DNA of 64,000 nt, taken from NCBI RefSeq assembly GCF_023091225.1, contig NZ_JAHWXM010000002.1:372001-436000 (forward strand), given 5' to 3'. The translations under genes were made by a program, and so were the position numbers. The DNA comes from Microbacterium galbinum. GTDB lineage: Bacteria > Actinomycetota > Actinomycetes > Actinomycetales > Microbacteriaceae. The notes beneath the pieces were generated by a model, which ran no database searches, had not been told where the DNA came from, and worked only from the letters and a program-made list of their open reading frames with translations. Positions 52,679-60,599 of this stretch are shown here, piece after piece; position 1 is the first letter of the stretch; the number at the start of each line of letters is the position of its first letter.

Positions 52679-54063
52679 CCCGCGAGTGTACTGCGGTAGC
52701 GTCGCGGCTTGCCCTCGCCGAGGTCGATCACCCGCGCCACGGCGGTGACCTCGACCGGCACCGCCAGCAGCGCGGCGAGCGCCGCCTCGATCGCCGCGGC
52801 GTCTCCTCCGGCGATCGTCGCGTGCACGACCCCGTCGTCGCCCTGCACGACCGACCACCCCTCGGCGCCGTGCGCCTGCAGGTGCTGGGTGAGGTCGACG
52901 CTGGCGACGAGCGACCCGTCGCCCGCACGGAAACGGGTGTTCTCGCGCCCCTCGAGGTCGGCGATCCCCACCGCGCCGTCGGCCGACCGCACGAGCCGCC
53001 CGTAGTCGCCGGTGCGGTAGCGCACGAGCGGCAGCAACGGGTTCTCCCCCGCGGTCACCGTGATCTCGCCGACCTCTCCGTCGGGCACCGCGATGTCGCG
53101 CCGCGGATCGAGCACCTCGACGAGGACCCGACGATCGAGCACCCGGAACGGGCCGTCGTCGGCGCGCGCGGCGATCGGCCGGGTCTCGTGCAGCCCGTAG
53201 ACGTCGATCACGGGGCACCCGAACGCGTGCTCGAGCCGCGCGCGCAGCGGGGCCGAGAGCGCCATCGCCCCCGAGAAGATCACCGAGGGATGCAGCACCC
53301 CGTCGAGTCCCGCATCGACGAGCTCGGCGAGGCTGGTCGGGTGCCCGCTGAGGATCTGCGGGTCGGCGTCGGCGAGGAATCGGCGTCGGGCGTCGGCATC
53401 CGGCCACGCCGACACGTGCAGGTTGAGCCGGGCCATCGCGCGGTGGGCGAAGCTGCTGATCACCGAGACGTAGGTGAACGCCTGGCGTTGGAAGACGAGG
53501 TTCGCGACCGCCATCCGCTCACCGTCGTCGCTGACGGTCGCGCCCTGCTGTGCGGCCAGCGCGCGCAGCAGGTGGAACCCGCGTGCGACCTCCTCGACGT
53601 CGTCGGGGATCAGCAGGGCGGCACCGGTCGACCCCGAGCTCGTGCCGTGCAGCATCCGTCCGAGGTCGGCGTCGAGCGGCACGTGCGCACCGAGGTCGGC
53701 GACGAGGTCGCTGCGGCGGGTGGTCGGGTAGTCGACGAGCGCGGCATCCGCGGGCATCGCGCGGTGCCTCAGCGTGCGGCGAACCGCGGCCAGGTGATCG
53801 GCGAGCCATCCGTCCGTCGGGAGCGGATGCCGTACCCGCTCGACCTGCGCGGCGCTCAGCCGGTCACCGGTCGCGTGCGTCCACTGCGGGGCGTCGGGAT
53901 GCCGTCGCCACCGGGTGAGGCGGGCGGCCCCCGCATCGTCGAGGGTCGGCCAGCGCTCGGCATCCGTGAGCACCGCTGCCGCCCCGGGTGCGTACTCGGC
54001 GAGTGCGAGCGGATCGATGGCGTCGGGGTCGTCGGGAACGCCGACCCCCTCGGCGTCACTCAC
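52675..54063 (-). CDS. PaaK-like adenylate-forming enzyme of the MoxR operon
   Basis: A 462-residue member of the adenylate-forming superfamily resembling the PaaK/LuxE/CapK type. Visible motifs are the phosphate loop SSGSTG (142-147) in MLHGTSSGSTGAALLIP, the VIDVYGLHETRP A5-type motif (about 285-296), YRTGDYGRL (about 345-353) and a lysine in GEGKPRRYRS near the end that may be the catalytic one. It should activate a carboxylate as acyl-AMP, perhaps for thioester transfer; the substrate is unknown. Start is GTG at 54063, overlapping the previous gene by eight bases. Its place in a MoxR-vWA operon is unusual. Confidence 0.8.
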   Translation of the reverse strand: MSDAEGVGVPDDPDAIDPLALAEYAPGAAAVLTDAERWPTLDDAGAARLTRWRRHPDAPQWTHATGDRLSAAQVERVRHPLPTDGWLADHLAAVRRTLRHRAMPADAALVDYPTTRRSDLVADLGAHVPLDADLGRMLHGTSSGSTGAALLIPDDVEEVARGFHLLRALAAQQGATVSDDGERMAVANLVFQRQAFTYVSVISSFAHRAMARLNLHVSAWPDADARRRFLADADPQILSGHPTSLAELVDAGLDGVLHPSVIFSGAMALSAPLRARLEHAFGCPVIDVYGLHETRPIAARADDGPFRVLDRRVLVEVLDPRRDIAVPDGEVGEITVTAGENPLLPLVRYRTGDYGRLVRSADGAVGIADLEGRENTRFRAGDGSLVASVDLTQHLQAHGAEGWSVVQGDDGVVHATIAGGDAAAIEAALAALLAVPVEVTAVARVIDLGEGKPRRYRSTLAG

Positions 54064-54694
54064 TGGAGTACCGGGCCGCCGCCTCCTTGCGACGCGCCTC
54101 CTGCAGCTTGCGGGCGATCTCGGCGCGATGCCGGTGCCCCTCGTAGGCATCCGCGAGCGCCTTGTCACGGGCGAGGGAGTCGACCGCGGCGAGCAGAGAC
54201 GAGGCGGTCTGCGCGTCTTCGCCCTCCGGCAGGTATCCGCGCCAGAGCAGGAACGTGCGCGCCGCCTCGATGCGCCGCTCGTCGTCGGAGATCCAGCTCA
54301 GCGGGTCGGACACGGGGGCGAGCCGCAGTGCGAGCGCATCGACCGCGAGGGCAGCGGCGCCCCCTCCCACCGGGGAGGAGAACGGGGCGACGAGCTCCTC
54401 ACTCGCGACGATCCAGAGCGCGATCGCCGCTCCCCGGCGCACGCGCTCATCGTCGGCGAAGCGCACGCAGGCCGGCGCCATCCCGAGCACGTCACCCCCG
54501 AGCGCGCGCACGGAGACGCGGTCGTCGAGGAACATCTGCGGCACCGCCGAGAGCCGGGCGGCGATCGCGTCGAGTGCGGGGCCCGGGCGGGCGCGCGTCC
54601 ACGCCTCCTGCTCCCCGCCGGACCGCTCGCTCCAGGCCGCGAGCAGCTCTTCCGTCGACGCCTGCTCGTTCTCCGCCCGCTCCGTCTCAGCCAT
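54056..54694 (-). CDS. Unknown protein of MoxR operon (212 aa)
   Basis: I do not recognise this protein. It is 212 residues, soluble and mainly helical. The middle is rich in alanine (GAAIALWIVASEELV, GGGAAALAVDALALRL). The C-terminus is strongly charged (RHRAEIARKLQEARRKEAAARYSSE). The ATG at 54694 overlaps the vWA gene stop by eight bases, and its own stop overlaps the next gene by eight. Such tight overlap on both sides indicates that it is a subunit made with its neighbours. Confidence 0.75.
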   Translation of the reverse strand: MAETERAENEQASTEELLAAWSERSGGEQEAWTRARPGPALDAIAARLSAVPQMFLDDRVSVRALGGDVLGMAPACVRFADDERVRRGAAIALWIVASEELVAPFSSPVGGGAAALAVDALALRLAPVSDPLSWISDDERRIEAARTFLLWRGYLPEGEDAQTASSLLAAVDSLARDKALADAYEGHRHRAEIARKLQEARRKEAAARYSSE

Positions 54695-56531
54695 GCAGTC
54701 GCTCCGCGAGGGCGGCGCAGGCCGCGGGGGCATCGTCCATGCTCGACAGGTACACCACGTCGTACCCGTCGCGCCGGGCGAGGTCGGAGACGCGGTGGAG
54801 TCGGTCCATGAGCACGAGCGTACCCGTGGTGAGCTTCTCCCTCACCGCCCGGGCGACGCCCGCGAAGGGCTCGTTCCCGACGCCGAACATCGACACGAGC
54901 CCGTCGTCGGAGAGCACCACGACATGGCGCTGCACCTCCTCGGTCGCGCGCGGCAGAGCCGCGTAGCGGGAGCCGTACAGATCGAGCGGGAACGAAGTGC
55001 CGCCGCCGAAGAACACGCAGAGGGCGCCGACGATCTCGGCGGGGTCGCGGCTGGCGCGCTCCATGCCCGCGACCTGCCCGGCGGCGGAGAAACTGGTCAC
55101 GCGCACGCGCCCGCCGCCGCGGAGCACCGACAGCGCGAGGATCGTGCCGGCCAGCACGGCCGGAGACCCGGCGCGGGGGTTGCGCATCGACCCGGACGAG
55201 TCGATGTAGAGGTCGATCTCGATGCTCGTCTCGCGCACGACCGGGTCGTCGTCCAGTTCCGAGCGGCGCCGCGTGGTCACCCCGGGAATGACCCGACCGC
55301 CGCGCAGGGTGGCGGCCCAGTCGATGTCGCCGATCGCGTCTCCGGTCTCCCACAGTTCGAGCGGCCCGGGGAGCCCTCCGGCGGGCTGCGCCGGCGCGCG
55401 CCGCGTGTAGGGGCGCACCCGACTCGCCGCCTCGGTGCGGTACCAGGCCGCGAGCACCTCGGCCTGATCGAGGTCGGAGTAGAGCCCCAGCGTGCGGGCG
55501 ACGTCGAGGCGCTGTCCGGGCTGCGACGACTCGTCGTCGTCAGGCTCCACCGCCTCCGCCGCCCCCGGATGCGCCGGGAGGTCGCCGCGCAGACGCTGAT
55601 CCGCGAGGATGCGGCCGAGTTCCTCGGCGCTCGGCCCTTTCTCGTCGGCCGCGCAGCCGACCCCGCCGACGGTGGGCACCTCGCGCGCGGCATCCTGCCG
55701 TTCGGCGATGTAGGGCGCCGCGATCACCCCGAACCGCACCGCACCCGACACCGGGTCGGCGCCGAACGTGCGCACCGCATCGGCGACCAGCGCGGCATCG
55801 ACGACGGGATTCGTCGTGCGCGCGCCGGCGAGCTCGGCGGCGATGCGCGCGCTCTCGGCCTTGCGCTCGCGCAGGATGCGCTCCTTCTCACGGTGCCTCT
55901 CGGCGATCGTGTCGAGCGGCGGCAGCTGTTCGTGCGCGACGGCGGGCGGCGGGGCGGGCGGGGCGTCGATCGCGCAGAGCGTGCCGGCCGGCAGCCGCCA
56001 CAGGATCTCGTAGGCGCGGCAGTACACCCACCACAGTCGATCGGCGCTGCCGGCGGGTGCGGGGTACAGCACACGACCGAGACGGATGATCCCCGGCTCG
56101 CCCGCGGCATCCGCCTCGGCCCGCTGCAACTGCGCGAGCCGGGTGTTGACGAGCAGATCGTTCCAGAGGTTGGCGAGCAGGCCGATATCGGATGCCGCGG
56201 GCGCGCGCGACGAGACCGCGGCGAGCGCCCGTGCCATCTGATGCCGCACCTTCAGCCCGTCGATCCGGGTGCTCGGGGCGAGCACGTGGTGTCCGACCTC
56301 GTGCGCCAGCATGCTCCAGAGCTCGTCGGCGAGGCCGCGGCCGGCGAGGTAGTCGGGGTCGATCGAGACGGACGGTGGGAAGGTGAACCAGGCGGGCGCC
56401 CCGGCTTTCGCGTGCGCACCGGGCAGCACGATCGGGTCGTTCAGTCGTACACCCCACAGCGTGAGCGCGCGCTCCCAGGCCGCGCGCACGGTCTCGTCGA
56501 CCGCTGCGCGGGGAACCTTTCCCGTCCTCAC
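54687..56531 (-). CDS. Fused metallopeptidase-like (HExxH) and vWA-domain protein
   Basis: A 614-residue protein. The N-terminal domain has a zincin-type HEVGH at 77-81 followed by NLWNDLLVN (about 121-129), which may supply the third ligand. This pattern is like the putative metallopeptidase of the DUF2201 family. A basic, glutamate-rich helical stretch (about 208-235) follows. The C-terminal vWA domain has the MIDAS D444-x-S446-x-S448 in LYIDSSGSM, plus GGTSF (a possible MIDAS threonine). Proteins of this type work with MoxR AAA+ ATPases, and the moxR gene lies two genes upstream. Start is GTG at 56531, overlapping the gene before by four. Confidence 0.85.
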   Translation of the reverse strand: MRTGKVPRAAVDETVRAAWERALTLWGVRLNDPIVLPGAHAKAGAPAWFTFPPSVSIDPDYLAGRGLADELWSMLAHEVGHHVLAPSTRIDGLKVRHQMARALAAVSSRAPAASDIGLLANLWNDLLVNTRLAQLQRAEADAAGEPGIIRLGRVLYPAPAGSADRLWWVYCRAYEILWRLPAGTLCAIDAPPAPPPAVAHEQLPPLDTIAERHREKERILRERKAESARIAAELAGARTTNPVVDAALVADAVRTFGADPVSGAVRFGVIAAPYIAERQDAAREVPTVGGVGCAADEKGPSAEELGRILADQRLRGDLPAHPGAAEAVEPDDDESSQPGQRLDVARTLGLYSDLDQAEVLAAWYRTEAASRVRPYTRRAPAQPAGGLPGPLELWETGDAIGDIDWAATLRGGRVIPGVTTRRRSELDDDPVVRETSIEIDLYIDSSGSMRNPRAGSPAVLAGTILALSVLRGGGRVRVTSFSAAGQVAGMERASRDPAEIVGALCVFFGGGTSFPLDLYGSRYAALPRATEEVQRHVVVLSDDGLVSMFGVGNEPFAGVARAVREKLTTGTLVLMDRLHRVSDLARRDGYDVVYLSSMDDAPAACAALAERLHG

Positions 56532-57220
56532 GCGGCGTCTCGCACGTGCACCCAGGCGAGGTGGGTGTCGGGCCCGATGACGACGCTCACGCCGTCGGTT
56601 GCGGGGGTGGATGCCGCGGGGTCGGAGGCCGCAGCTTCGGGCTCGACGGACGCCGTGAGCCGGGCGCCCCACACGTCGGCGTCGAGACGCCACCACTCCC
56701 CCGCGACGAGGATCGCGAACGCTCCGGCATCCGCGAGGCGCACGACCCGGTCCGGCGGACGGATCCACGCGCCGCCGACGCCGCGGAACCCTCCGGTCGC
56801 GAGCACGTATCCGCGCTCGTCCGCACGCCCGGGCCACCAGAACCGGTCGGTGCGCTGTCGGCGCAGGAACGCTTCGAGGAGCTCGATGCCGATCCCGAGG
56901 GTCGCGGCGGCCGCCCGCCGCTCGACCGCCGGCTCGATGCGTTCGACCCGGGTCAGGGCGTCATCGCGCAGAGCCAGGGCGCCGGACCGCCACGCCGCGA
57001 TCGCGACGAGGTCGAGAGCGCGCTCGCGATCGGCCGCCGCATCCGCATCCTCCGCGAGGCCCGCGGCGAGCGCTCGGACGAACAGCCCCACCTCGCCGTG
57101 CGCGCGGCGCACGCCCTCGATCGCGGCGGCGATGTCGAGTCCCGCGGCCGTCAGGTCGGGCGGCGAGGCGGGCGGGAAGGAGTCCCGCGCATTCGCGAGC
57201 TGCAGCGGGCGGCGGATCAC
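56528..57220 (-). CDS. Unknown protein between MoxR and vWA genes (230 aa)
   Basis: A 230-residue protein without a recognised domain. It begins at GTG 57220 and overlaps both its neighbours by four bases (GTGA). The first two-thirds are helical and Ala/Arg-rich (LDIAAAIEGVRRAHGEVGLFVRAL...). The last third has a beta-rich, tryptophan-containing portion (FRGVGGAWIRPPDRVV, GEWWRLDADVWGARLT). A possible adaptor between the ATPase and the vWA protein, inferred only from location. Confidence 0.75.
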   Translation of the reverse strand: MIRRPLQLANARDSFPPASPPDLTAAGLDIAAAIEGVRRAHGEVGLFVRALAAGLAEDADAAADRERALDLVAIAAWRSGALALRDDALTRVERIEPAVERRAAAATLGIGIELLEAFLRRQRTDRFWWPGRADERGYVLATGGFRGVGGAWIRPPDRVVRLADAGAFAILVAGEWWRLDADVWGARLTASVEPEAAASDPAASTPATDGVSVVIGPDTHLAWVHVRDAA

Positions 57221-58788
57221 CCGCGGGTCTCCTGCCAGCGGGCGAACGCGGTGTAGCGCTGATGGAGGTACTTGAGCGCGATCACGTCGTCGAAGTCGCG
57301 GCCGTAGAGCTTGCCGACGCCGGCGATGCGGCGCAGCTGCGCCTCGATCGCGGTGATCCGGCGCGAGACGTCGAGAGCCGAGACACCGTCGAGTCCTCGG
57401 TCGAGTTCGCCGAGGAGCGCGGCCACCGGGTCGTCGGCATCGCGGCCGAGCATGTCGTACTGGCGGCACGACTGCACGAACAGGTCATTCAGCCAGCTCA
57501 CGGTGTCGGTGGCGAGTTCGCGCTCGGCACCCACGTCGAAGCGCGGGTGGGTGTCGTTGGGCAGCAGTTTTCCCCGCAGCACGAAGGGCAGGATCGCGGC
57601 GATGTCGGCGAGCTCGACGGCATCCGCTCCTCGGAACCAGGCCATCGCCTTCGCGTAGAGGATGAGGGTCTGCAGCGCGCGCACCGAGAGGCCGTTGCGC
57701 GTCTGGGCGCCGAGGTCGACCTCGAGGTCGGCGCCGCTGTTCGCCTCGATGACCTCGCCGACGCTGCCGCCCGCGGTCGTCACGACGTCTTTCGTGCGGT
57801 ACTCGAAACGGCGTCCGCCGTGCTGCACGAACTCGAAGTGGCTGAGGAAGAACCGCAGGCGGTGGCGCACGCCGTCGGGGATCGGCACGGCGCGGATCAG
57901 GGCGCGCATCCGCTCCTGTTCGGCCGCATCGAAGCGCAGTTCCGTCGGCACGTGCTCCTCGGGCTTCTCCCCCGCCTCGACCCGCGTGATGAGCTCGTCG
58001 AGGAAGCGGCTGTTGAAGCCGGCGGCCTGCACCGTGACGTCCATGCGATCGCGGAGCGCCTGGATCACCGGGAACGTCCCCCCGCCCGCATCGTCGTTCG
58101 CGGTGAAGAACCAGCTCTCGACGCCGCCGTGCGGTGCGGTGCGTCGCATCTGGTCGTGGCTCTCGACGTACCCCTCGGCGACCATCGTCAGCAGCGCCGA
58201 CTGCGTCTTGGTGGGGACGCGGTTGTACTCGTCGATGATCTTCACCGGGAGGCCGAGCCAGTCGCGCCACGCGATGCGGATGTCGCTGAGCTTCTCGGCC
58301 TCGACGAGGTCGCGCGGCAGCGGAATGCCCACGAGGTCGCTCACCGTGAGCTGCGGCTGCCCCTGCTGCACGGCCCGGCGCACGTCGTCGGCCCCGGTGC
58401 CGGCGAGCACGCCCATGAGCACGGCGACCGTCGTCTTGCCGCGCCCCGGCCCGCCGATCAGGAGGCACTTGCCGCCGACCGCGAACGTGAGCAGTGGCAG
58501 CAGCACGTTCGACGAGAAGGATGCCTGAGTGGGCAGCGAGACCTTGGCATCGGCGTCGCCGAGCGCGATCGAGAGCGGCTCGCCGTGCGAGAACTCGATG
58601 TCGTAGTACGGGGAGATGACGGCCCGATTGACCATCCAGTAGTAGGCCTGGCGCAGCTTCTCGTCGAGGGGCACCGCGGTCGCCGCCGCTGCCGGGCGGA
58701 AGAGCTCCTCGGCGGTCATCTGCCCGACGCCGTGATCGGCTCCCGGGTTGGTGGGCGATGCGGACACGCGGCTCCAGCGATCGGACAT
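57217..58788 (-). CDS. MoxR-family AAA+ ATPase
   Basis: A 523-residue AAA+ protein. Walker A is GGPGRGKTT (112-120), Walker B is KIIDEYNRVP (183-192, with the acidic DE), and sensor-1-like residues occur in WFFTANDDAGG (about 224-234). The C-terminal part (about 300-523) is longer than in short MoxR proteins (~320 residues) and carries extra helices. MoxR ATPases act as chaperones that load metals or activate vWA partners. It begins the six-gene overlapping operon. It starts 23 nt after the nadR stop, so it may also be read from the nadR promoter. Confidence 0.9.
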   Translation of the reverse strand: MSDRWSRVSASPTNPGADHGVGQMTAEELFRPAAAATAVPLDEKLRQAYYWMVNRAVISPYYDIEFSHGEPLSIALGDADAKVSLPTQASFSSNVLLPLLTFAVGGKCLLIGGPGRGKTTVAVLMGVLAGTGADDVRRAVQQGQPQLTVSDLVGIPLPRDLVEAEKLSDIRIAWRDWLGLPVKIIDEYNRVPTKTQSALLTMVAEGYVESHDQMRRTAPHGGVESWFFTANDDAGGGTFPVIQALRDRMDVTVQAAGFNSRFLDELITRVEAGEKPEEHVPTELRFDAAEQERMRALIRAVPIPDGVRHRLRFFLSHFEFVQHGGRRFEYRTKDVVTTAGGSVGEVIEANSGADLEVDLGAQTRNGLSVRALQTLILYAKAMAWFRGADAVELADIAAILPFVLRGKLLPNDTHPRFDVGAERELATDTVSWLNDLFVQSCRQYDMLGRDADDPVAALLGELDRGLDGVSALDVSRRITAIEAQLRRIAGVGKLYGRDFDDVIALKYLHQRYTAFARWQETRG

Positions 58789-58811
58789 GCGATCATCCTA
58801 CGGGCGGCGGC

Positions 58812-59990
58812 TCAGGGCCTCCCGTCGCCCTCTCCGGTCCGACCGCCCGCACCGTGCGCGTCCGCGCGGTTCGTTGCCGACTCGTGCGCAGCCGCGCCGT
58901 ACGCAGCCGACCCGTGCGCGGCCGCGCGCTGCAGGGCGCGCTGCTCGTCCATCGGGCGCGCCTCGAGCGGGATCGCGAAGCTGAGGTGCGCGGCCAGCAG
59001 CGGTTCGAGAGCGGATGCCGCGGCCTGCACGCGCGCCGGCACGTCGCCGCGCACCTCGAGCCAGGGCACCGGCTGCGCGGCGAGGACATCGCGGAAGCGC
59101 TGCTGCATGTCGTGGCGGATGTGCTCGCCGTCGCGCATGCCGTCCTGTTCGAACGGGATCTCGTCGCCCGTGAGCACGTAGAGGAGGGGGCGGTGGCCGT
59201 CGGCGGCGCGGTGCAGGCGCTCGGCGACCGTGCCGACGTAGCGCTCGTGCCAGAGCGCGGTCGCGAGCACATCGGTGTCGCACACCAGCACCGGGCGCGG
59301 CACACGGCGCAGCGCCCGCTCCTCGAGGGCGATCTGCCGGTCGACGATGAGGTCGAACTCGTCGCTGCGCCAGGGCGCCTCGAGCCCGCCCTCGCGCACT
59401 TCGGAGTGCTCCCGCCCGTACTCGGGAACCCACAGCGTGCCGAGGTGCGCGGCCAGCGCCTCGGCGAGCGTCGTGGACCCGGTCGACTCGGCGCCGAGAA
59501 CGACGACCCGGGGAGTGAGCGACGCCCGCACGGCCGGCGCGAGCTCGTGCCAGAGCGCCGCGGGGTCGGCGCGGATCGCCGTGCCCGACACCGGGTTGAT
59601 CCGTCGGCCCTCGTCGATGCGCACCCAGTGCGCACCGAGGCGCTGCGCGAGTTCTCCGCCGTACGCGTCGCACGAGTAGACGGTGTCGACGGGTCCGTCG
59701 AGCAGCGACTCGATCACGGTGAGGTGCTCACGCCACGCGGCATCCGATCCGAAGTCCACCGGGGCGTCGTCCATCGCCGCCACGACCCGCGCGCCGGGGT
59801 GCGATTCACGGATCCAGTCGGCGCGCGTCTCGAGCGGGATCGATTCGACGGATGCTCCGAGCACCTGCACGGTGACGCGCTCGCTGCGCCGTTCGGCCTC
59901 GCGGATGAGGTGCGAATGCCCGCTGTGGAACGGATAGAACTTGCCGATCACGAGCCCGTGGCCCTCGCGGCGCGGTGCGGCGGCCGTCAC
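58812..59990 (-). CDS. nadR: NadR-like NMN adenylyltransferase/nicotinamide riboside kinase
   Basis: A 392-residue bifunctional enzyme. The adenylyltransferase domain has HSGH at 22-25 (the HxGH motif) and an ISGTAIR-type motif (PVSGTAIRADP, 133-143). The kinase domain begins at about 160 with the P-loop GAESTGSTT (166-174), in which the usual lysine is replaced by serine at 172. It would phosphorylate nicotinamide riboside and adenylate NMN to NAD. There is no N-terminal DNA-binding domain, so unlike E. coli NadR it should not be a repressor. The C-terminal ~35 residues are Ala/Gly/His-rich and encoded by ~30-bp imperfect repeats. It starts at GTG 59990, overlapping pnuC. Confidence 0.9.
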   Translation of the reverse strand: MTAAAPRREGHGLVIGKFYPFHSGHSHLIREAERRSERVTVQVLGASVESIPLETRADWIRESHPGARVVAAMDDAPVDFGSDAAWREHLTVIESLLDGPVDTVYSCDAYGGELAQRLGAHWVRIDEGRRINPVSGTAIRADPAALWHELAPAVRASLTPRVVVLGAESTGSTTLAEALAAHLGTLWVPEYGREHSEVREGGLEAPWRSDEFDLIVDRQIALEERALRRVPRPVLVCDTDVLATALWHERYVGTVAERLHRAADGHRPLLYVLTGDEIPFEQDGMRDGEHIRHDMQQRFRDVLAAQPVPWLEVRGDVPARVQAAASALEPLLAAHLSFAIPLEARPMDEQRALQRAAAHGSAAYGAAAHESATNRADAHGAGGRTGEGDGRP

Positions 59991-60592
59991 GCGGGCGCCT
60001 CGACGCGTTCGCGCTCCCGCTCGTCGGCCGCCACTCGGCGCCACGAGGTGAAGCCGAACACGCACAGGCCGATGAAGAGCAGGTACAGCGCCGCGATGAC
60101 CCACAGCCCGGTGACGATCGAGATGCCGATGATCACGACGTCGACACCGATCCAGACGAACCAGTTCTGGATCCACTTGCGGTTGAGCATGTACTGCGCG
60201 ACGAGGCTCGCCGAGGTGGTGAGCGCATCCGCGACCGCGACCTCCGAGTCGGTGAACGACGTGAGCACCCACACCAGCACAGCGGCACCGGCGATCCCCG
60301 CGAGCACCAGCCACGGCACCGCCCGGCGCCGAGTGCTCGCGATGTAGGTGCGACTCTGTTCCTCACCCCGCGTCCACCGCCACCAGCCGTGCACGCCCAT
60401 CACGAGGTAGACCGCCTGCAGACCGGCGGCGGCGTAGACACCCGCGCCGAGGAAGACGACGAAGAGCACGACGTTGTTGGCGATGCCGATCGGATACGTC
60501 CACACGTTGCGGAGCCCCGCCAGGAGCACGCAGACCGCGCCGGTCACGAAACCGAGCACCTGCTGCCACTCGGCGATCAACCAGTCGAGCAC
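59987..60592 (-). CDS. pnuC: PnuC-type nicotinamide riboside transporter
   Basis: A 201-residue membrane protein with about seven hydrophobic segments. WPIGIANN-type (WTYPIGIANNVVLF, about 29-42) and the VYLVMGVHGWWRWTR segment (about 60-74) are PnuC markers. It imports nicotinamide riboside by facilitated diffusion; the adjacent NadR kinase traps it by phosphorylation. Start is GTG at 60592, 8 nt after the murB stop; ORFs extending further upstream lie over murB. It overlaps nadR by four bases (GTGA). Confidence 0.93.
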   Translation of the reverse strand: MLDWLIAEWQQVLGFVTGAVCVLLAGLRNVWTYPIGIANNVVLFVVFLGAGVYAAAGLQAVYLVMGVHGWWRWTRGEEQSRTYIASTRRRAVPWLVLAGIAGAAVLVWVLTSFTDSEVAVADALTTSASLVAQYMLNRKWIQNWFVWIGVDVVIIGISIVTGLWVIAALYLLFIGLCVFGFTSWRRVAADERERERVEAPA

Positions 60593-60599
60593 GACGGGC

